Shown: piece by piece, positions 1-8,599 of the stretch
Numbering within the stretch: the stretch's first letter is position 1
Layout of the letters: each line of letters begins with the position of its first letter
Source: Paludibacteraceae bacterium
GTDB taxonomy: Bacteria; Bacteroidota; Bacteroidia; Bacteroidales; Paludibacteraceae
NCBI GenBank assembly: GCA_905235505.1
Contig: CAJOMJ010000031.1
Coordinates: forward strand, 18,816 to 82,815
Length of the DNA: 64,000 nt
Direction of reading: 5' to 3'
Made by a program: the position numbers and the translations under genes
The notes under the pieces: model-generated
Databases searched by the model: none
Told to the model about the DNA's origin: nothing
The model's input: the letters and a program-made list of their open reading frames with translations, nothing else

Positions 1-694
1 CCACCACGCCGCGAATATACGAATACGAACTGTCGTTTACAAGAAACTCGTCAGCAGTGCCGAGCACCTCCGAACGGACAATGTCTATATTGCTGCCCGT
101 CGTGTCAAGCACAAGCACCGATGCGCAGTTTGCCATATACAGCATCGACTCAAACTCCTGGTCACCCACCGTGTCTTTTATCTCCATCGACAGACGCGAG
201 GTGAACAGACCCGTACGCTGCGACGTGAAACGGGCACCCTCAGGCAACGTAAGGCGCGAACCTATACTGCTGAGTGTATCAGCCATATACGCTACGTCAT
301 TGTCCTCAATGTTGGCTACGGCAAGATTCTCGTAGTTCTCAACCGGAAGATAAAACACATACTCCGAACGGTTGTTGTCTATCACATCCTGTTTGTAGAA
401 GGTGCGTTTGTCTTCAGGCTGCTTGTAGAACGAGATATCCACATCATGCGCCATATCGGAGAATACAGGCGCAAAATAGCGCTCAATCTCATTCCTTACA
501 GGTAGGTCCGCCTCCTCGTGGAACACCTCGTCAAGCTCCGTCTGCATGTTAGTTATCAGACGCAACTTGTACACCATCTTGTAGTTATAACCACAGTTGG
601 TAAGGTCGTCATCAATCAGCGAGCAACTCTGCACCATACACATGCACAGCACAAACACTAACCAAACACAATATGTAAACCGTCTTGTCGGCAC
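1..694 (-). CDS. Mfa2/FimB-family fimbrial anchor subunit (3' end beyond window)
   Basis: Reading the minus strand gives an uninterrupted frame from about 700 to base 1. It opens with two Arg, a hydrophobic stretch and a lipobox ending VQSC at the Cys, then SLIDDDLTNCGYNYKM, which matches the start of Mfa2/FimB-type subunits as I know them. These lipoproteins anchor and cap Mfa-type fimbriae in the outer membrane. The gene follows the fimbrillin gene in the same direction, as usual for these operons. The start is uncertain. GTG at 694 gives a good lipoprotein signal peptide. An ATG at 731 with a GGAG upstream is one base out of frame and would join if one A of the AAAA at about 710 were absent. 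The carboxyl end lies outside the window. Confidence 0.8.
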   Translation of the reverse strand, partial: MPTRRFTYCVWLVFVLCMCMVQSCSLIDDDLTNCGYNYKMVYKLRLITNMQTELDEVFHEEADLPVRNEIERYFAPVFSDMAHDVDISFYKQPEDKRTFYKQDVIDNNRSEYVFYLPVENYENLAVANIEDNDVAYMADTLSSIGSRLTLPEGARFTSQRTGLFTSRLSMEIKDTVGDQEFESMLYMANCASVLVLDTTGSNIDIVRSEVLGTADEFLVNDSSYSYIRGVV

Positions 695-730
695 TACCTG
701 TTTGTTTACTTTTCTCCCGCGGTTTTCTCA

Positions 731-760
731 TTCTCCTGCCCGCCAATGCGGGCAGGAGAA
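731..760. repeat. Perfect 13-bp inverted repeat between fimbrial genes
   Basis: Arms TTCTCCTGCCCGC (731-743) and its exact complement (748-760) flank a four-base loop. It lies between the fimbrillin stop (820) and the Mfa2-like gene on the minus strand. No T run follows on either strand, so it is not a classical terminator. It could stabilise the upstream fimbrillin mRNA or mask the GGAG and ATG at its edge. Confidence 0.75.
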
Positions 761-819
761 CGGAAAGAAACGGAATCAATCAAAAAACTATTGAATAATT
801 ATTTTACTCTAATCCGTGA

Positions 820-2676
820 TTAAAGAGTTTCGGTGAATGTCAGACCAGCTTGCCATGTCAAGTCAACCGAAAGACCAAGTTCCAACTCGGGCAAACGGAG
901 GTCAGGAATAACGTTGTAAGCATGCTTCAAGTCACCAATGGTGAGATTGGCTGTGGTAACAAAATCCTGTTTGAACACTTTTCCGTCAACAGCAGTATAG
1001 TTGGTCATAGTTGTTGAGGGAGTCAGGGTTGCTACCATATAGAACTTGGTTCCGTTAGCAATAACCTTGTTGTCAACACCTACGAAATCTGCACCGGTAT
1101 TCTCCATCTCAATTGCAATCTGAACAGGTTGGTCTTTTACGGTTTCAAGAACAAGAGTATAGTTGGCAGCACTTGCTGTAGTAGCGGCTGCAGCCATACC
1201 TGTAGGAATTGCATTGTCATAGATGGTGTAAACATCTGTACCACTGGTCTCAAACTTCCAGTCAACGGCTTTCTGATTGCCTACGAACACTGCAGTAACA
1301 GGATAACCGGCTGCAGGAACAGCGATTTCAGCGTTAACATTGTCAATCAGTTTTGTAGCATCGCCCAAAGCTATAGTAACGTCGAGACGGCCTACTGCAT
1401 ACTGAATCGGGTTCTTTATTGCTACAGAACGTGTGCTTGATTGAACTGCTCCGTTGTCAGTTGCATATTCAGCAAGAATAGCATCCCAGTTGTTTGCTGC
1501 TACATAATGTTCTTTCTCTGACAAGTTGGAAGTCTTGATTGCACTGTTGGCATAATACCAGAGGTTAGCAGGATAAACCAGCTTGCTGGCAGGAGTCATG
1601 TTCAAACCTTCAGCAGAAGCGGCAGTTTCAGCTATAAGGCTGAATGTCTTTGCAGTAGCGTCATAAGTGATACCGATAGTACCGTCAGGAAGATTGGTCT
1701 CGCTTGCAGGATAATCGGCGAGAGAGGCATCAAGAGTAATGACTGCCTTGTTGGGAGTACTGTCGTCTGCAGTAGCTTTGCCTGTAGCAACAATGTTGCT
1801 TCTGATAGCGATAGCCATTGCATCACCAGTACCAGTATTAGCGCGGGTGTACAGAGCGTTGTAAAGAGCCTCAACCAAAGCCTTGACGGTAGCAGAAGAT
1901 GCGCAGGTGGCACCGGTACCGGTGGCAGCATTATCAGTTGTGAACGATACATAGAGGTCTTGCATACCGGGGTCGGTAGATTCGCTCCACTTTTTGGTAA
2001 CTCCGCCTTCTGTAATCTCGGTAGCAATGATTGAGTTAAGATAAGCTATCAAAGCCTGACCTTTGGTAGTAGCAAGAGTCGAGGTGTAAATCTGCTCCGG
2101 AGCAAAGGTGTAAGTGTTAGGCTGAGCTGTCCAGTCCGGAGCGACAAGATAACCATACTGATGTTTCTTAGCATCGTCATCGGCCACTGCATTAACAGCA
2201 CCATTGCAAGCCTTAGCATAGAAAAGGAAAGCGTTGGTACGCAGAGGAATCTGTACATCGCGGAACAAGTGGGCATTGCCTGCACCTGCAACTTCTGATG
2301 CGCCAACAATAGCATTGGCGGTTGAAGTGTTGGCTGCTGCCACAGCGTCACCGCCAATTGCTCCAAGAACGATGTTTGTACCGAAACGTGAGTCGGAAGC
2401 GGCTACAGAATTGCCTGCTGTTGCTACATTGAACGGTACGAGAACGATGTTGTCCATTCCGCGGAAGTCAGCGGCAGCACCTGTACTCTGAACAGTCTCT
2501 GCAGCCATGTTGCGTTTGCCGACTGCCTGCTTCGGAAGACTGATAGAGAACTGGGTCTTTACCACCTCGCCATTGTAGTTGCCGTCAACAGTGGGTTCAT
2601 TGTTTTTGCAAGATGCAAAACCTACGCCTACGAGTGCAATTGCACTTACATAAGCAATCTTTTTGATTGATTTCAT
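820..2676 (-). CDS. Fimbrillin-family lipoprotein (Mfa1-like major fimbrial subunit)
   Basis: This 618-residue protein is the likely shaft subunit of the fimbria. It has a lipoprotein signal peptide with the lipidated Cys at residue 23 (GFASC). Fimbrillins of this group travel as lipoproteins, are trimmed at an Arg/Lys site and polymerise by strand exchange; Lys-Arg near residues 53-54 is a possible cleavage site (inferred). The middle is Ala/Thr-rich and low in motifs, typical of variable surface subunits. The C-terminus (DLRLPELELGLSVDLTW, then a short tail) is characteristic of Bacteroidales fimbrillins and would be the donor-strand region. It follows the DUF3868 gene by 56 bases and precedes the anchor gene. 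Confidence 0.85.
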   Translation of the reverse strand: MKSIKKIAYVSAIALVGVGFASCKNNEPTVDGNYNGEVVKTQFSISLPKQAVGKRNMAAETVQSTGAAADFRGMDNIVLVPFNVATAGNSVAASDSRFGTNIVLGAIGGDAVAAANTSTANAIVGASEVAGAGNAHLFRDVQIPLRTNAFLFYAKACNGAVNAVADDDAKKHQYGYLVAPDWTAQPNTYTFAPEQIYTSTLATTKGQALIAYLNSIIATEITEGGVTKKWSESTDPGMQDLYVSFTTDNAATGTGATCASSATVKALVEALYNALYTRANTGTGDAMAIAIRSNIVATGKATADDSTPNKAVITLDASLADYPASETNLPDGTIGITYDATAKTFSLIAETAASAEGLNMTPASKLVYPANLWYYANSAIKTSNLSEKEHYVAANNWDAILAEYATDNGAVQSSTRSVAIKNPIQYAVGRLDVTIALGDATKLIDNVNAEIAVPAAGYPVTAVFVGNQKAVDWKFETSGTDVYTIYDNAIPTGMAAAATTASAANYTLVLETVKDQPVQIAIEMENTGADFVGVDNKVIANGTKFYMVATLTPSTTMTNYTAVDGKVFKQDFVTTANLTIGDLKHAYNVIPDLRLPELELGLSVDLTWQAGLTFTETL

Positions 2677-2732
2677 TGTTTTGTAAATTAAGTTGTTAAT
2701 AATTAAATTGAGTTTGTTTGTATTTATTGTTT

Positions 2733-4106
2733 CTATTCTTCTTTCTCTACTTCTTTCTGTTCCCCTTTCTGACCTTCGTCCAGGTCTTTTCCCCAGTAGC
2801 GCTCCGCCTCTTCAGTGTTACCTATCATATAGTATGCCACACCTATCGCCTCATGTGTACGCTTGTCGTCCTTGAACGGCAGGAGCACCTCAAGAGCCTC
2901 GTCGTAGTTATGCGCCTTTATGAGTTCCACTGCAGTGTTGATTGCCACAGCAGCCGAGTCGGTAAGCAAATCGTAATAAACGCGTATATAACCCGCATTA
3001 CGCTGGTCGGCAAGCAGGTTGTTGCGTATATAGTCGTATGTCCTGCCTCCGTTCATTCTCTTTATAAGTTCTTCCTTCCTCTCCGGCCAGATGGTGGAAT
3101 CTTTCAGTATCTTCATCACCCTGTTCTTGCCTATAAAGTCAGAATTCTCGATCTGCCATGCAAATTCCGCCCATGCCTCACCGCCGTTGTTCACCTCAAA
3201 CAGCGAGTCCGCCACACCGGTCTCCTGAATTATATATTTCTTCAGTGCCTTGCCACGCTCCCTGGCGAGCCACTCGTTGTGCGCGATAGAACCCTCCACC
3301 GATGCCAAACCTATAATCTGTATCGTCCTTATCTCCGCCATCGTGTCGGCAAGCATGGTGTTGATGGCATTCACGATAGTGTCCAGTTTTACATAGTTCT
3401 TCCTGAAGTTGCGCTTCAGCGTTATAGAGTCAAGTTCGTAGTAAACGCACAGCACATCCTCGCGTCTGCTCAGCACCTCGGTGCGCAAATACGGCATGTA
3501 ACGGCCTCTCGGCACAAGCATCTTGGTGTTTTCTATCGTATTCAGAGTGTACTCCTGAGGCAGAGCCGCCACTATCGGCACAAAACTTGCAACCTGCTTC
3601 TCGGTAGGCAACTCCTGCATCTTCTCCTCGAAATACGAGAACGGCTCCGAGCACTCGTCGTCTTGCTCTACCACCTTGCAGCAACCCTCTTTCACCTGCG
3701 ACATCCTGCATAGCGCAACCGTGTCCGCCATCAGCCAGCGATACTCGCTGAGCGGCAACAGCATCGTGTCGCGCAGCACATTCACACGCAACCGCTGCGG
3801 ATAGTAGTCCGGCTCCTCTTCATCCTTGTGGTTGAGCACATGGTCACGGTGCAACTGGCGGATCATATTCTTGCCCTGAAGCACTATCGGCTCAAGCAGG
3901 AGCGTGTCGCTCTGCCCTACCACCGCCGGCTGCAGCGTAATCTGATAGTCGGTCGCAGGACGACGCAGAGGCAGGTCATACACCAACCGGATAGTTGTGT
4001 CTATCCTGCTGATGTCCACAATGCGCATCTCTGTCGTGTCGCGCGCCGCCTGAAGCATAAACGCCCACAATAGGAAAGCTGACAATATGTATGTGCGTTT
4101 GGTCAT
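2733..4106 (-). CDS. DUF3868/OmpA-like fimbrial-operon protein
   Basis: A 457-residue exported protein with an N-terminal signal peptide ending near QAA. The N-terminal two thirds resemble the DUF3868 proteins of Mfa/Fim operons. Residues about 258-292 (IIGLASVEGSIAHNE, then LARERGKALKKYI) match the OmpA C-terminal peptidoglycan-binding fold. The end is a TPR-like stretch (DEALEVLLPF, EAIGVAYYMIGNTEEAERYW) followed by a very acidic/Lys tail. It probably links the fimbrial apparatus to peptidoglycan. It sits between the DUF3575 gene and the fimbrillin gene, the order usually seen in these loci. Family assignment is firm from context and sequence; the exact role is inferred. Confidence 0.8.
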   Translation of the reverse strand: MTKRTYILSAFLLWAFMLQAARDTTEMRIVDISRIDTTIRLVYDLPLRRPATDYQITLQPAVVGQSDTLLLEPIVLQGKNMIRQLHRDHVLNHKDEEEPDYYPQRLRVNVLRDTMLLPLSEYRWLMADTVALCRMSQVKEGCCKVVEQDDECSEPFSYFEEKMQELPTEKQVASFVPIVAALPQEYTLNTIENTKMLVPRGRYMPYLRTEVLSRREDVLCVYYELDSITLKRNFRKNYVKLDTIVNAINTMLADTMAEIRTIQIIGLASVEGSIAHNEWLARERGKALKKYIIQETGVADSLFEVNNGGEAWAEFAWQIENSDFIGKNRVMKILKDSTIWPERKEELIKRMNGGRTYDYIRNNLLADQRNAGYIRVYYDLLTDSAAVAINTAVELIKAHNYDEALEVLLPFKDDKRTHEAIGVAYYMIGNTEEAERYWGKDLDEGQKGEQKEVEKEE

Positions 4107-4114
4107 TATTCTAT

Positions 4115-4167
4115 ACCTTATTATATATATGCTTTTACACCTTATTATATATACCTTATTATATATG
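4115..4167. repeat. Three near-copies of a 15-bp A+T-rich unit
   Basis: The unit ACCTTATTATATATA occurs at 4115, 4139 and 4153 with at most small changes. It fills the gap between the DUF3575 and DUF3868 genes of the fimbrial operon. On the coding strand it reads as TATATAATAAGGT repeats, each with an AAGG that could act as a ribosome-binding element. Copy number could vary by slippage. Confidence 0.6.
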
Positions 4168-4178
4168 CTGTTCTACTG

Positions 4179-4892
4179 CTACTTTATCTGCCAGATGAAG
4201 TTCAACCCGAGTTTCGGACCCACAAACCACTCTTCTTTCTTCTCTATGAACGGTCCGCAACGCTGGCACTCAAACTCATCGTACCACACGTGGCCCACAT
4301 CTACACCAGCCTCCACCTCAAGCGAGATATGCGGCGAGAGTATCCACGACCAGCCGTAGAACACGCCACCTGCCACCATGTTGCCCTGCTTGCGGGTGTC
4401 AACCACACTCGACTCCGAACCTTCAGGAGTTGTGCCGAAAGTGTAGAAACACTTCTCCGCCCAACCCACAGGATAACCGGCTCCCGTAGCATTAAAATGA
4501 CTGTATGCAGCATTGATACCTATGAAATCGCGCACGAACACCGAGCAGAACCAGTAGCGCGCCTCCGCATTCACAAGCACGTGACGCCACTTGGGAGGCA
4601 GGTCTGCCTTCGGGTCTGACGACTTCACAGGGCTCCACAGGTTCAGGCCTGCACCCGCACCGAGCGTCCACCGCTTGCCCACCTTCACCTCGAAAGCAAG
4701 GTTAGCCGAAGCCGTAGCATCATAAAGGAGGTTGGTCTTCAAGGCTATCACCTGTGCCGAAACCTGATTACCCGCACCCGACAATGACGTGAAAAGCACC
4801 AAAACAATACAGCCCTCAAGCATGCACCGTAGCACACCCGAGAGACACGTTCTCTTCTTTTCCCCATTAATATTTAGGTGGAGTAACCTCAT
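4179..4892 (-). CDS. DUF3575 outer-membrane protein, first gene of the fimbrial operon
   Basis: A 237-residue protein of the DUF3575 family, small outer-membrane barrels encoded beside DUF3868 in fimbrial operons. After a Lys/Arg-rich start, a hydrophobic signal segment (about residues 24-45) ends at VSAQ; the mature part opens IALKTNLLYDAT, the family hallmark. It continues with alternating beta-strand patterns and ends in an aromatic/hydrophobic strand (GLNFIWQIK), as outer-membrane barrels do. The start may be the internal Met at residue 24, because the residues before it are poor signal-peptide sequence. It is the first gene after the promoter at 5010-5040. Confidence 0.8.
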   Translation of the reverse strand: MRLLHLNINGEKKRTCLSGVLRCMLEGCIVLVLFTSLSGAGNQVSAQVIALKTNLLYDATASANLAFEVKVGKRWTLGAGAGLNLWSPVKSSDPKADLPPKWRHVLVNAEARYWFCSVFVRDFIGINAAYSHFNATGAGYPVGWAEKCFYTFGTTPEGSESSVVDTRKQGNMVAGGVFYGWSWILSPHISLEVEAGVDVGHVWYDEFECQRCGPFIEKKEEWFVGPKLGLNFIWQIK

Positions 4893-4937
4893 TTACACAA
4901 GTCTGTACCTTATAACTCTTTATAAATCAGTCGTTTA

Positions 4938-4949
4938 CCCCCCCCCCCC
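4938..4949 (-). repeat. Homopolymer G12 in the fimbrial leader
   Basis: Twelve consecutive C on the plus strand, i.e. G12 in the transcript. It lies about 55 bases downstream of the predicted start of transcription and about 45 bases before the first fimbrial gene. Runs of this length are prone to slipped-strand length change and are a classical phase-variation signature. Confidence 0.85.
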
Positions 4950-5009
4950 AGTGATTCATTATTCTAATACCTTAAATACACTCAGATATGGGGGCTTTAA
5001 AAAAACGTG

Positions 5010-5040
5010 CAAAGGTACAACATTTTCTCCATACACGCAA
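5010..5040 (-). promoter_or_regulatory. Bacteroidetes promoter of the fimbrial operon
   Basis: On the minus strand TTG (5040-5038), 20 bases, then TACCTTTG (5017-5010), an exact fit to the Bacteroidetes -33/-7 pattern. Transcription would start near 5003, giving a leader of about 110 bases. Confidence 0.75.
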
Positions 5041-5202
5041 GTTTTTTAATAAAAAAGTGAGTTTTTTTAATTAAGAATTTTTTCGTCCCCCCCACACACC
5101 ATGTTCGAAATACAAAAATATCGATTCCACGGAATCCCGAAATATAGATTCCTTAAATATTGGAATCCCGAAAACGCCCGAAAATACTCGAATTCCCGCG
5201 TA

Positions 5203-5225
5203 GAGACGCGACACCGTCACGTCTC
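5203..5225. repeat. Dispersed palindromic element, copy 1
   Basis: GAGACG - CGACACCGTCA - CGTCTC. The same arms and an almost identical 11-base centre recur at 13769-13791 and 16193-16215; looser relatives are at 13826-13849 and 63909-63937. All copies are intergenic. Confidence 0.65.
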
Positions 5226-5414
5226 CTCAATTAAAAAGTAAAAAGTAATAATGAAAAAAGCACTTAATGCGAGAAACGAAAGGTTCCGAAAGGTTCCGAA
5301 AGGTTTATCTATTGAATAAAGGTTTTATTCTTTTCTTCAAAAACGCATCTCATCGCACTCTCTCACAAACCTCGTACAGTGCTTTGTTAATTTCTCATTT
5401 TTACTTAAACACAT

Positions 5415-7187
5415 CTACTCTTCCGAAAACTGCACAAGCACATCTCTGTACGAATTGAATATCTTCGACTTCGAGACAAACCCTATATAATGTTTGTCTC
5501 TGTCCACAACGGGCAGGTTCCATGCGCCCGTATCCTCGAAGATCTCCATCACCTTCTCCATCGGCATGTCGCTATACAGCACCGCCTTCGGTGACGTCAT
5601 CAGTTGCGACACGGTGAAACGGTTGTACAGTCTCGGCTGAAACATTATGTTTCTCACCTCGTCGAGCAGAAGCACACCGAGCAGGTGCCCCTCTTTGTCT
5701 ATCACGGGGAAGATATTGCGCTTGCTCTCTTGTATCACTTTTATCAGTTCGCCAAGTTTCATCTCGGGTGCAAGTATGCGGAAGTCGCTCTCCAGCACCT
5801 CGTCGAGCGACATCAGCGTCAGCACCGACCTGTCTTTGTGGTGGGTCAGCAGTTCGCCCTTCTGCGCAAGACGCATCGCATACAGAGAGTGAGGCTCGAA
5901 AAGTATTATCGTCAGATACGACAGCACCGACACTATCATCAGCGGCATGAACAGGTGGTAGCCGCCGGTCAGTTCGGCTATCAGGAATATCCCCGTCAGT
6001 GGCGCATGCATCACGCCTGCCATCAGACCCGCCATACCTACAAGGGTGAAGTTAGCCTCGGGCACCTCAAGACCCGCCATGTTGAGCATACGGGCAAGCA
6101 GAAAGCCCGTGATAGCACCCGTGAACATCGCAGGCGCAAATATTCCGCCTACACCGCCCCCGCCGTTGGTCGCAACTGATGCCACTATCTTCAGCAGCAC
6201 CACTATAAACAGGTAGATAACCAACAGCCACATCTGCGGCAGAGGCAGAGCCGCAAGAGGCGAGTCGCTCAGCACTGCCTCCGACCTGCCGTTCAGCAGG
6301 TTCGCTATCGTGTCGTAACCCTCACCGTACAACGGCGGAAACAGGAATATCAGCACCGACAGAGCCGTGCCGCCAGCCACTATCTTCAGCCAGAACCCGT
6401 CTATCTGCTTCATCCATGTCTCAAGCCGGTTCATGCCGCGGGTGAAATAGAGCGACATCAGCCCGCACACCACGCCGAGCAGAAGATATACAGGTATTCT
6501 GCCTACCACAAAGTCCGATGTCGTCTCAAGGGCGAACATCGGCTGCGTGCCTGAGAAGATATATGCAAATACGGTAGCCGTAACCGAAGAGATGAGCAGT
6601 GGCGATACCGATGCCATCGTCATGTCTATCATCAGCACCTCAAGCGTGAACACCAAGCCCGCTATCGGCGCCTTGAATATACCGCCTATCGCACCAGCAG
6701 CGCCGCAACCTATCATCAGCATCATTGTGCGCTGGTCAAGACGGAAAATGCGGGCGAGGTTGCTGCCTATGGCGGCACCTGTCAGCACTATAGGCGCCTC
6801 CGCACCTACCGACCCGCCGAAACCTATAGTAAGCGACGAACCAGCTATGCTCGTCCACATGTTATGCGGTTTGATGATAGACTTGCGTTGCGAGATGGCA
6901 TACAGTATCTTCGTTATACCATGCGAGATATCGTCTTTCACCACATAACGCACAAACAGAGCCGCAAGTGCTATGCCCGCCGTCGGCGCAATCAGATACC
7001 AGAAAGTGTGCCCCGAAGCCATCACAGCGGAATGAACCAACCCGCTTAGCAGATGTATCAGTGTCTTGAGCAACCATGCAGCCACAGAGGTGAAGAACCC
7101 CACAAACAACGCAAGCAGCAACACGAAATGCCGCTCCGGGATATGCTTCTCCCTCCATGATATTATTTTCTCCATTCCCAGCATCAT
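5415..7187 (-). CDS. ClC-family chloride channel/transporter with C-terminal CBS pair
   Basis: A 590-residue inner-membrane protein with the ClC core (about residues 20-430, many hydrophobic helices) and two CBS domains (about 465-590). The selectivity signatures are visible: DISHGI near residue 86 in place of GSGIP, GSVGAEAP with the gating Glu at residue 130, and GGIFAPAMF later. Retention of the gating Glu is known to go with either channel or Cl-/H+ exchange activity; the sequence alone does not decide. CBS domains bind adenine nucleotides in relatives and may gate transport. It follows the sugar transferase gene by 49 bases and is probably its operon partner, although no functional link is obvious. 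Confidence 0.9.
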   Translation of the reverse strand: MMLGMEKIISWREKHIPERHFVLLLALFVGFFTSVAAWLLKTLIHLLSGLVHSAVMASGHTFWYLIAPTAGIALAALFVRYVVKDDISHGITKILYAISQRKSIIKPHNMWTSIAGSSLTIGFGGSVGAEAPIVLTGAAIGSNLARIFRLDQRTMMLMIGCGAAGAIGGIFKAPIAGLVFTLEVLMIDMTMASVSPLLISSVTATVFAYIFSGTQPMFALETTSDFVVGRIPVYLLLGVVCGLMSLYFTRGMNRLETWMKQIDGFWLKIVAGGTALSVLIFLFPPLYGEGYDTIANLLNGRSEAVLSDSPLAALPLPQMWLLVIYLFIVVLLKIVASVATNGGGGVGGIFAPAMFTGAITGFLLARMLNMAGLEVPEANFTLVGMAGLMAGVMHAPLTGIFLIAELTGGYHLFMPLMIVSVLSYLTIILFEPHSLYAMRLAQKGELLTHHKDRSVLTLMSLDEVLESDFRILAPEMKLGELIKVIQESKRNIFPVIDKEGHLLGVLLLDEVRNIMFQPRLYNRFTVSQLMTSPKAVLYSDMPMEKVMEIFEDTGAWNLPVVDRDKHYIGFVSKSKIFNSYRDVLVQFSEE

Positions 7188-7236
7188 AATCTAAAAAAGC
7201 TCAGCAACGTTCGAAATCCCGATCTCCCCCGAAAAC

Positions 7237-8589
7237 TCACTGCCCCTTCCCGTCCACAAGCACCTTCACCGTGTACATCATTATCTTCAGGTCGAGCCGA
7301 AGCGACATATTCTCCATATATACTATGTCGTAATTCAGCCGCTGAATCATCTTCTCCAATGTGTCTGTATAGCCCACTCGTATCGGCCCCCACGATGTGA
7401 GACCCGGGCGGATCTTGTACAACAGGCAATAATACGGTGCCTGCTCGGCTATCTTGTTGATATAATACCTTCGCTCGGGGCGCGGGCCCACAACCGACAT
7501 GTCTCCGCGCAATATATTCCAGAACTGCGGCAACTCGTCCAAACGGTATTTGCGCAACCAATGCCCCACGCGCGTTATGCGCGGGTCATCCGCCGTGCTC
7601 AGCATAGGCGTCTCTTGCTCCGCATCTGCCACCATCGTCCTGAACTTGAGGATATTGAACGGTCTGCCATACAGCCCTATCCGCTCTTGACGATATATGA
7701 TGCCGCCCTTCGACGAGGTCTTCACCAATATCGCTATCAGCAGCATCAGCGGCGACAGCAGCACTAAAGCCGTAAAGGAGAACACCATGTCGAACGCCCG
7801 CTTGAAGCATATCTGCCAGTCTGCCATGCTCGGCGAGGTCACCGTCACCAACGGCTCGTCTTCCAAACTGCCTATACGCGCTGCACCCGTCAGCATATCA
7901 TACACACGGGCGGGAAAACTGATGTCAACCTTCTCCGGATAAAGCTGGTTGATCATGTTGTATAGCGACTGCTCGTCCGACTGCCTATCGTGCGCTATTA
8001 TCACCTCCGACACATCATACTGCTGCTTCAGCGAGTGAAACCTGTCCGCCTCCTCAGGCGGCAGCACTGCCACTATCCTGCGGTCGGCTGTCAGCTGCGA
8101 CACGAGTTGCTTCACTGCCTCCTCCTCACCTATCACCACCGTACTCATACGCTCCTGCCGGTGACCGTTTACTATGAGCGTAATCACGAGCCTCGGTATC
8201 CATGACAGCACAAACTGCAGCGACAACAGCACCAACAGCGACACATAATACCGCTCGTAACTGTCCACCGAGTCGTCTATGATGATAAAGAAAAACGCCC
8301 CGAGCGAAATCACGCACGCACAAGCAAAGGTCAGAAGTGCCTCCTGCAGCACCTTATGCTGCAACGGACGGATATAATAGCCCGACAGATAATATATTAT
8401 CAGGCACCCCACAGGATACAGTATCATGAACCGCCACAGGTTGAAAGCGGGGATAAGCACCGTGTCGGCACTGAATATCCTCCCCTCGTACACCATCCAG
8501 CGGAACAGCAGAAACAGCAGCCACACTGCTATCGACGACAAGATGTCTGCCAATATATATATAAGTTGTATTTTCCTGTATCTTGTCAT
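7237..8589 (-). CDS. Polyprenyl-phosphate sugar-1-phosphate transferase (WcaJ/WbaP type)
   Basis: A 450-residue integral membrane enzyme that would start surface-polysaccharide repeat units by transferring a sugar phosphate to undecaprenyl phosphate at the cytoplasmic face. The N-terminal half has about four membrane helices and a Rossmann-like segment. The C-terminal third is the conserved bacterial sugar transferase domain: KRAFDMVFSF, the transmembrane LLSPLMLLIAIL, RQERIGLYGRPF, KFRTM, DELPQFWNIL and GDMSVVGPRPE. These are the family's active-site and reentrant-helix signatures. It starts 10 bases after the tRNA-modification gene. The glycosyltransferase cluster at 54-60 kb could use its product, but that is inference. 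Confidence 0.9.
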   Translation of the reverse strand: MTRYRKIQLIYILADILSSIAVWLLFLLFRWMVYEGRIFSADTVLIPAFNLWRFMILYPVGCLIIYYLSGYYIRPLQHKVLQEALLTFACACVISLGAFFFIIIDDSVDSYERYYVSLLVLLSLQFVLSWIPRLVITLIVNGHRQERMSTVVIGEEEAVKQLVSQLTADRRIVAVLPPEEADRFHSLKQQYDVSEVIIAHDRQSDEQSLYNMINQLYPEKVDISFPARVYDMLTGAARIGSLEDEPLVTVTSPSMADWQICFKRAFDMVFSFTALVLLSPLMLLIAILVKTSSKGGIIYRQERIGLYGRPFNILKFRTMVADAEQETPMLSTADDPRITRVGHWLRKYRLDELPQFWNILRGDMSVVGPRPERRYYINKIAEQAPYYCLLYKIRPGLTSWGPIRVGYTDTLEKMIQRLNYDIVYMENMSLRLDLKIMMYTVKVLVDGKGQ

Positions 8590-8599
8590 GCCGGTCGGT

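Larger units (their letters stand above)
4893..5414. other. Gene-free region upstream of the fimbrial operon
   Basis: No gene is seen in these 522 bases. They hold the fimbrial promoter, a run of 12 C (4938-4949, G on the transcribed side), a second run of 7 C (5087-5093), a palindrome GATTCC-AC-GGAATC (5123-5136), two copies of GGAATCCCGAAA (5131 and 5162) and one member of the GAGACG palindrome family (5203-5225). Confidence 0.7.

Noticed and set aside
731-760. Intrinsic terminator inside the fimbrial operon
   Set aside because: The stem is strong but no T run follows on either strand; kept only as a hairpin.
2718-3713. Long plus-strand frame of 331 codons
   Set aside because: It lies antisense to the DUF3868/OmpA-like gene, has no recognisable domain and a His/Arg/Cys-rich composition typical of shadow frames.
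5604-6179. Plus-strand frame of 191 codons
   Set aside because: Shadow of the ClC gene; no ribosome-binding site or family features.
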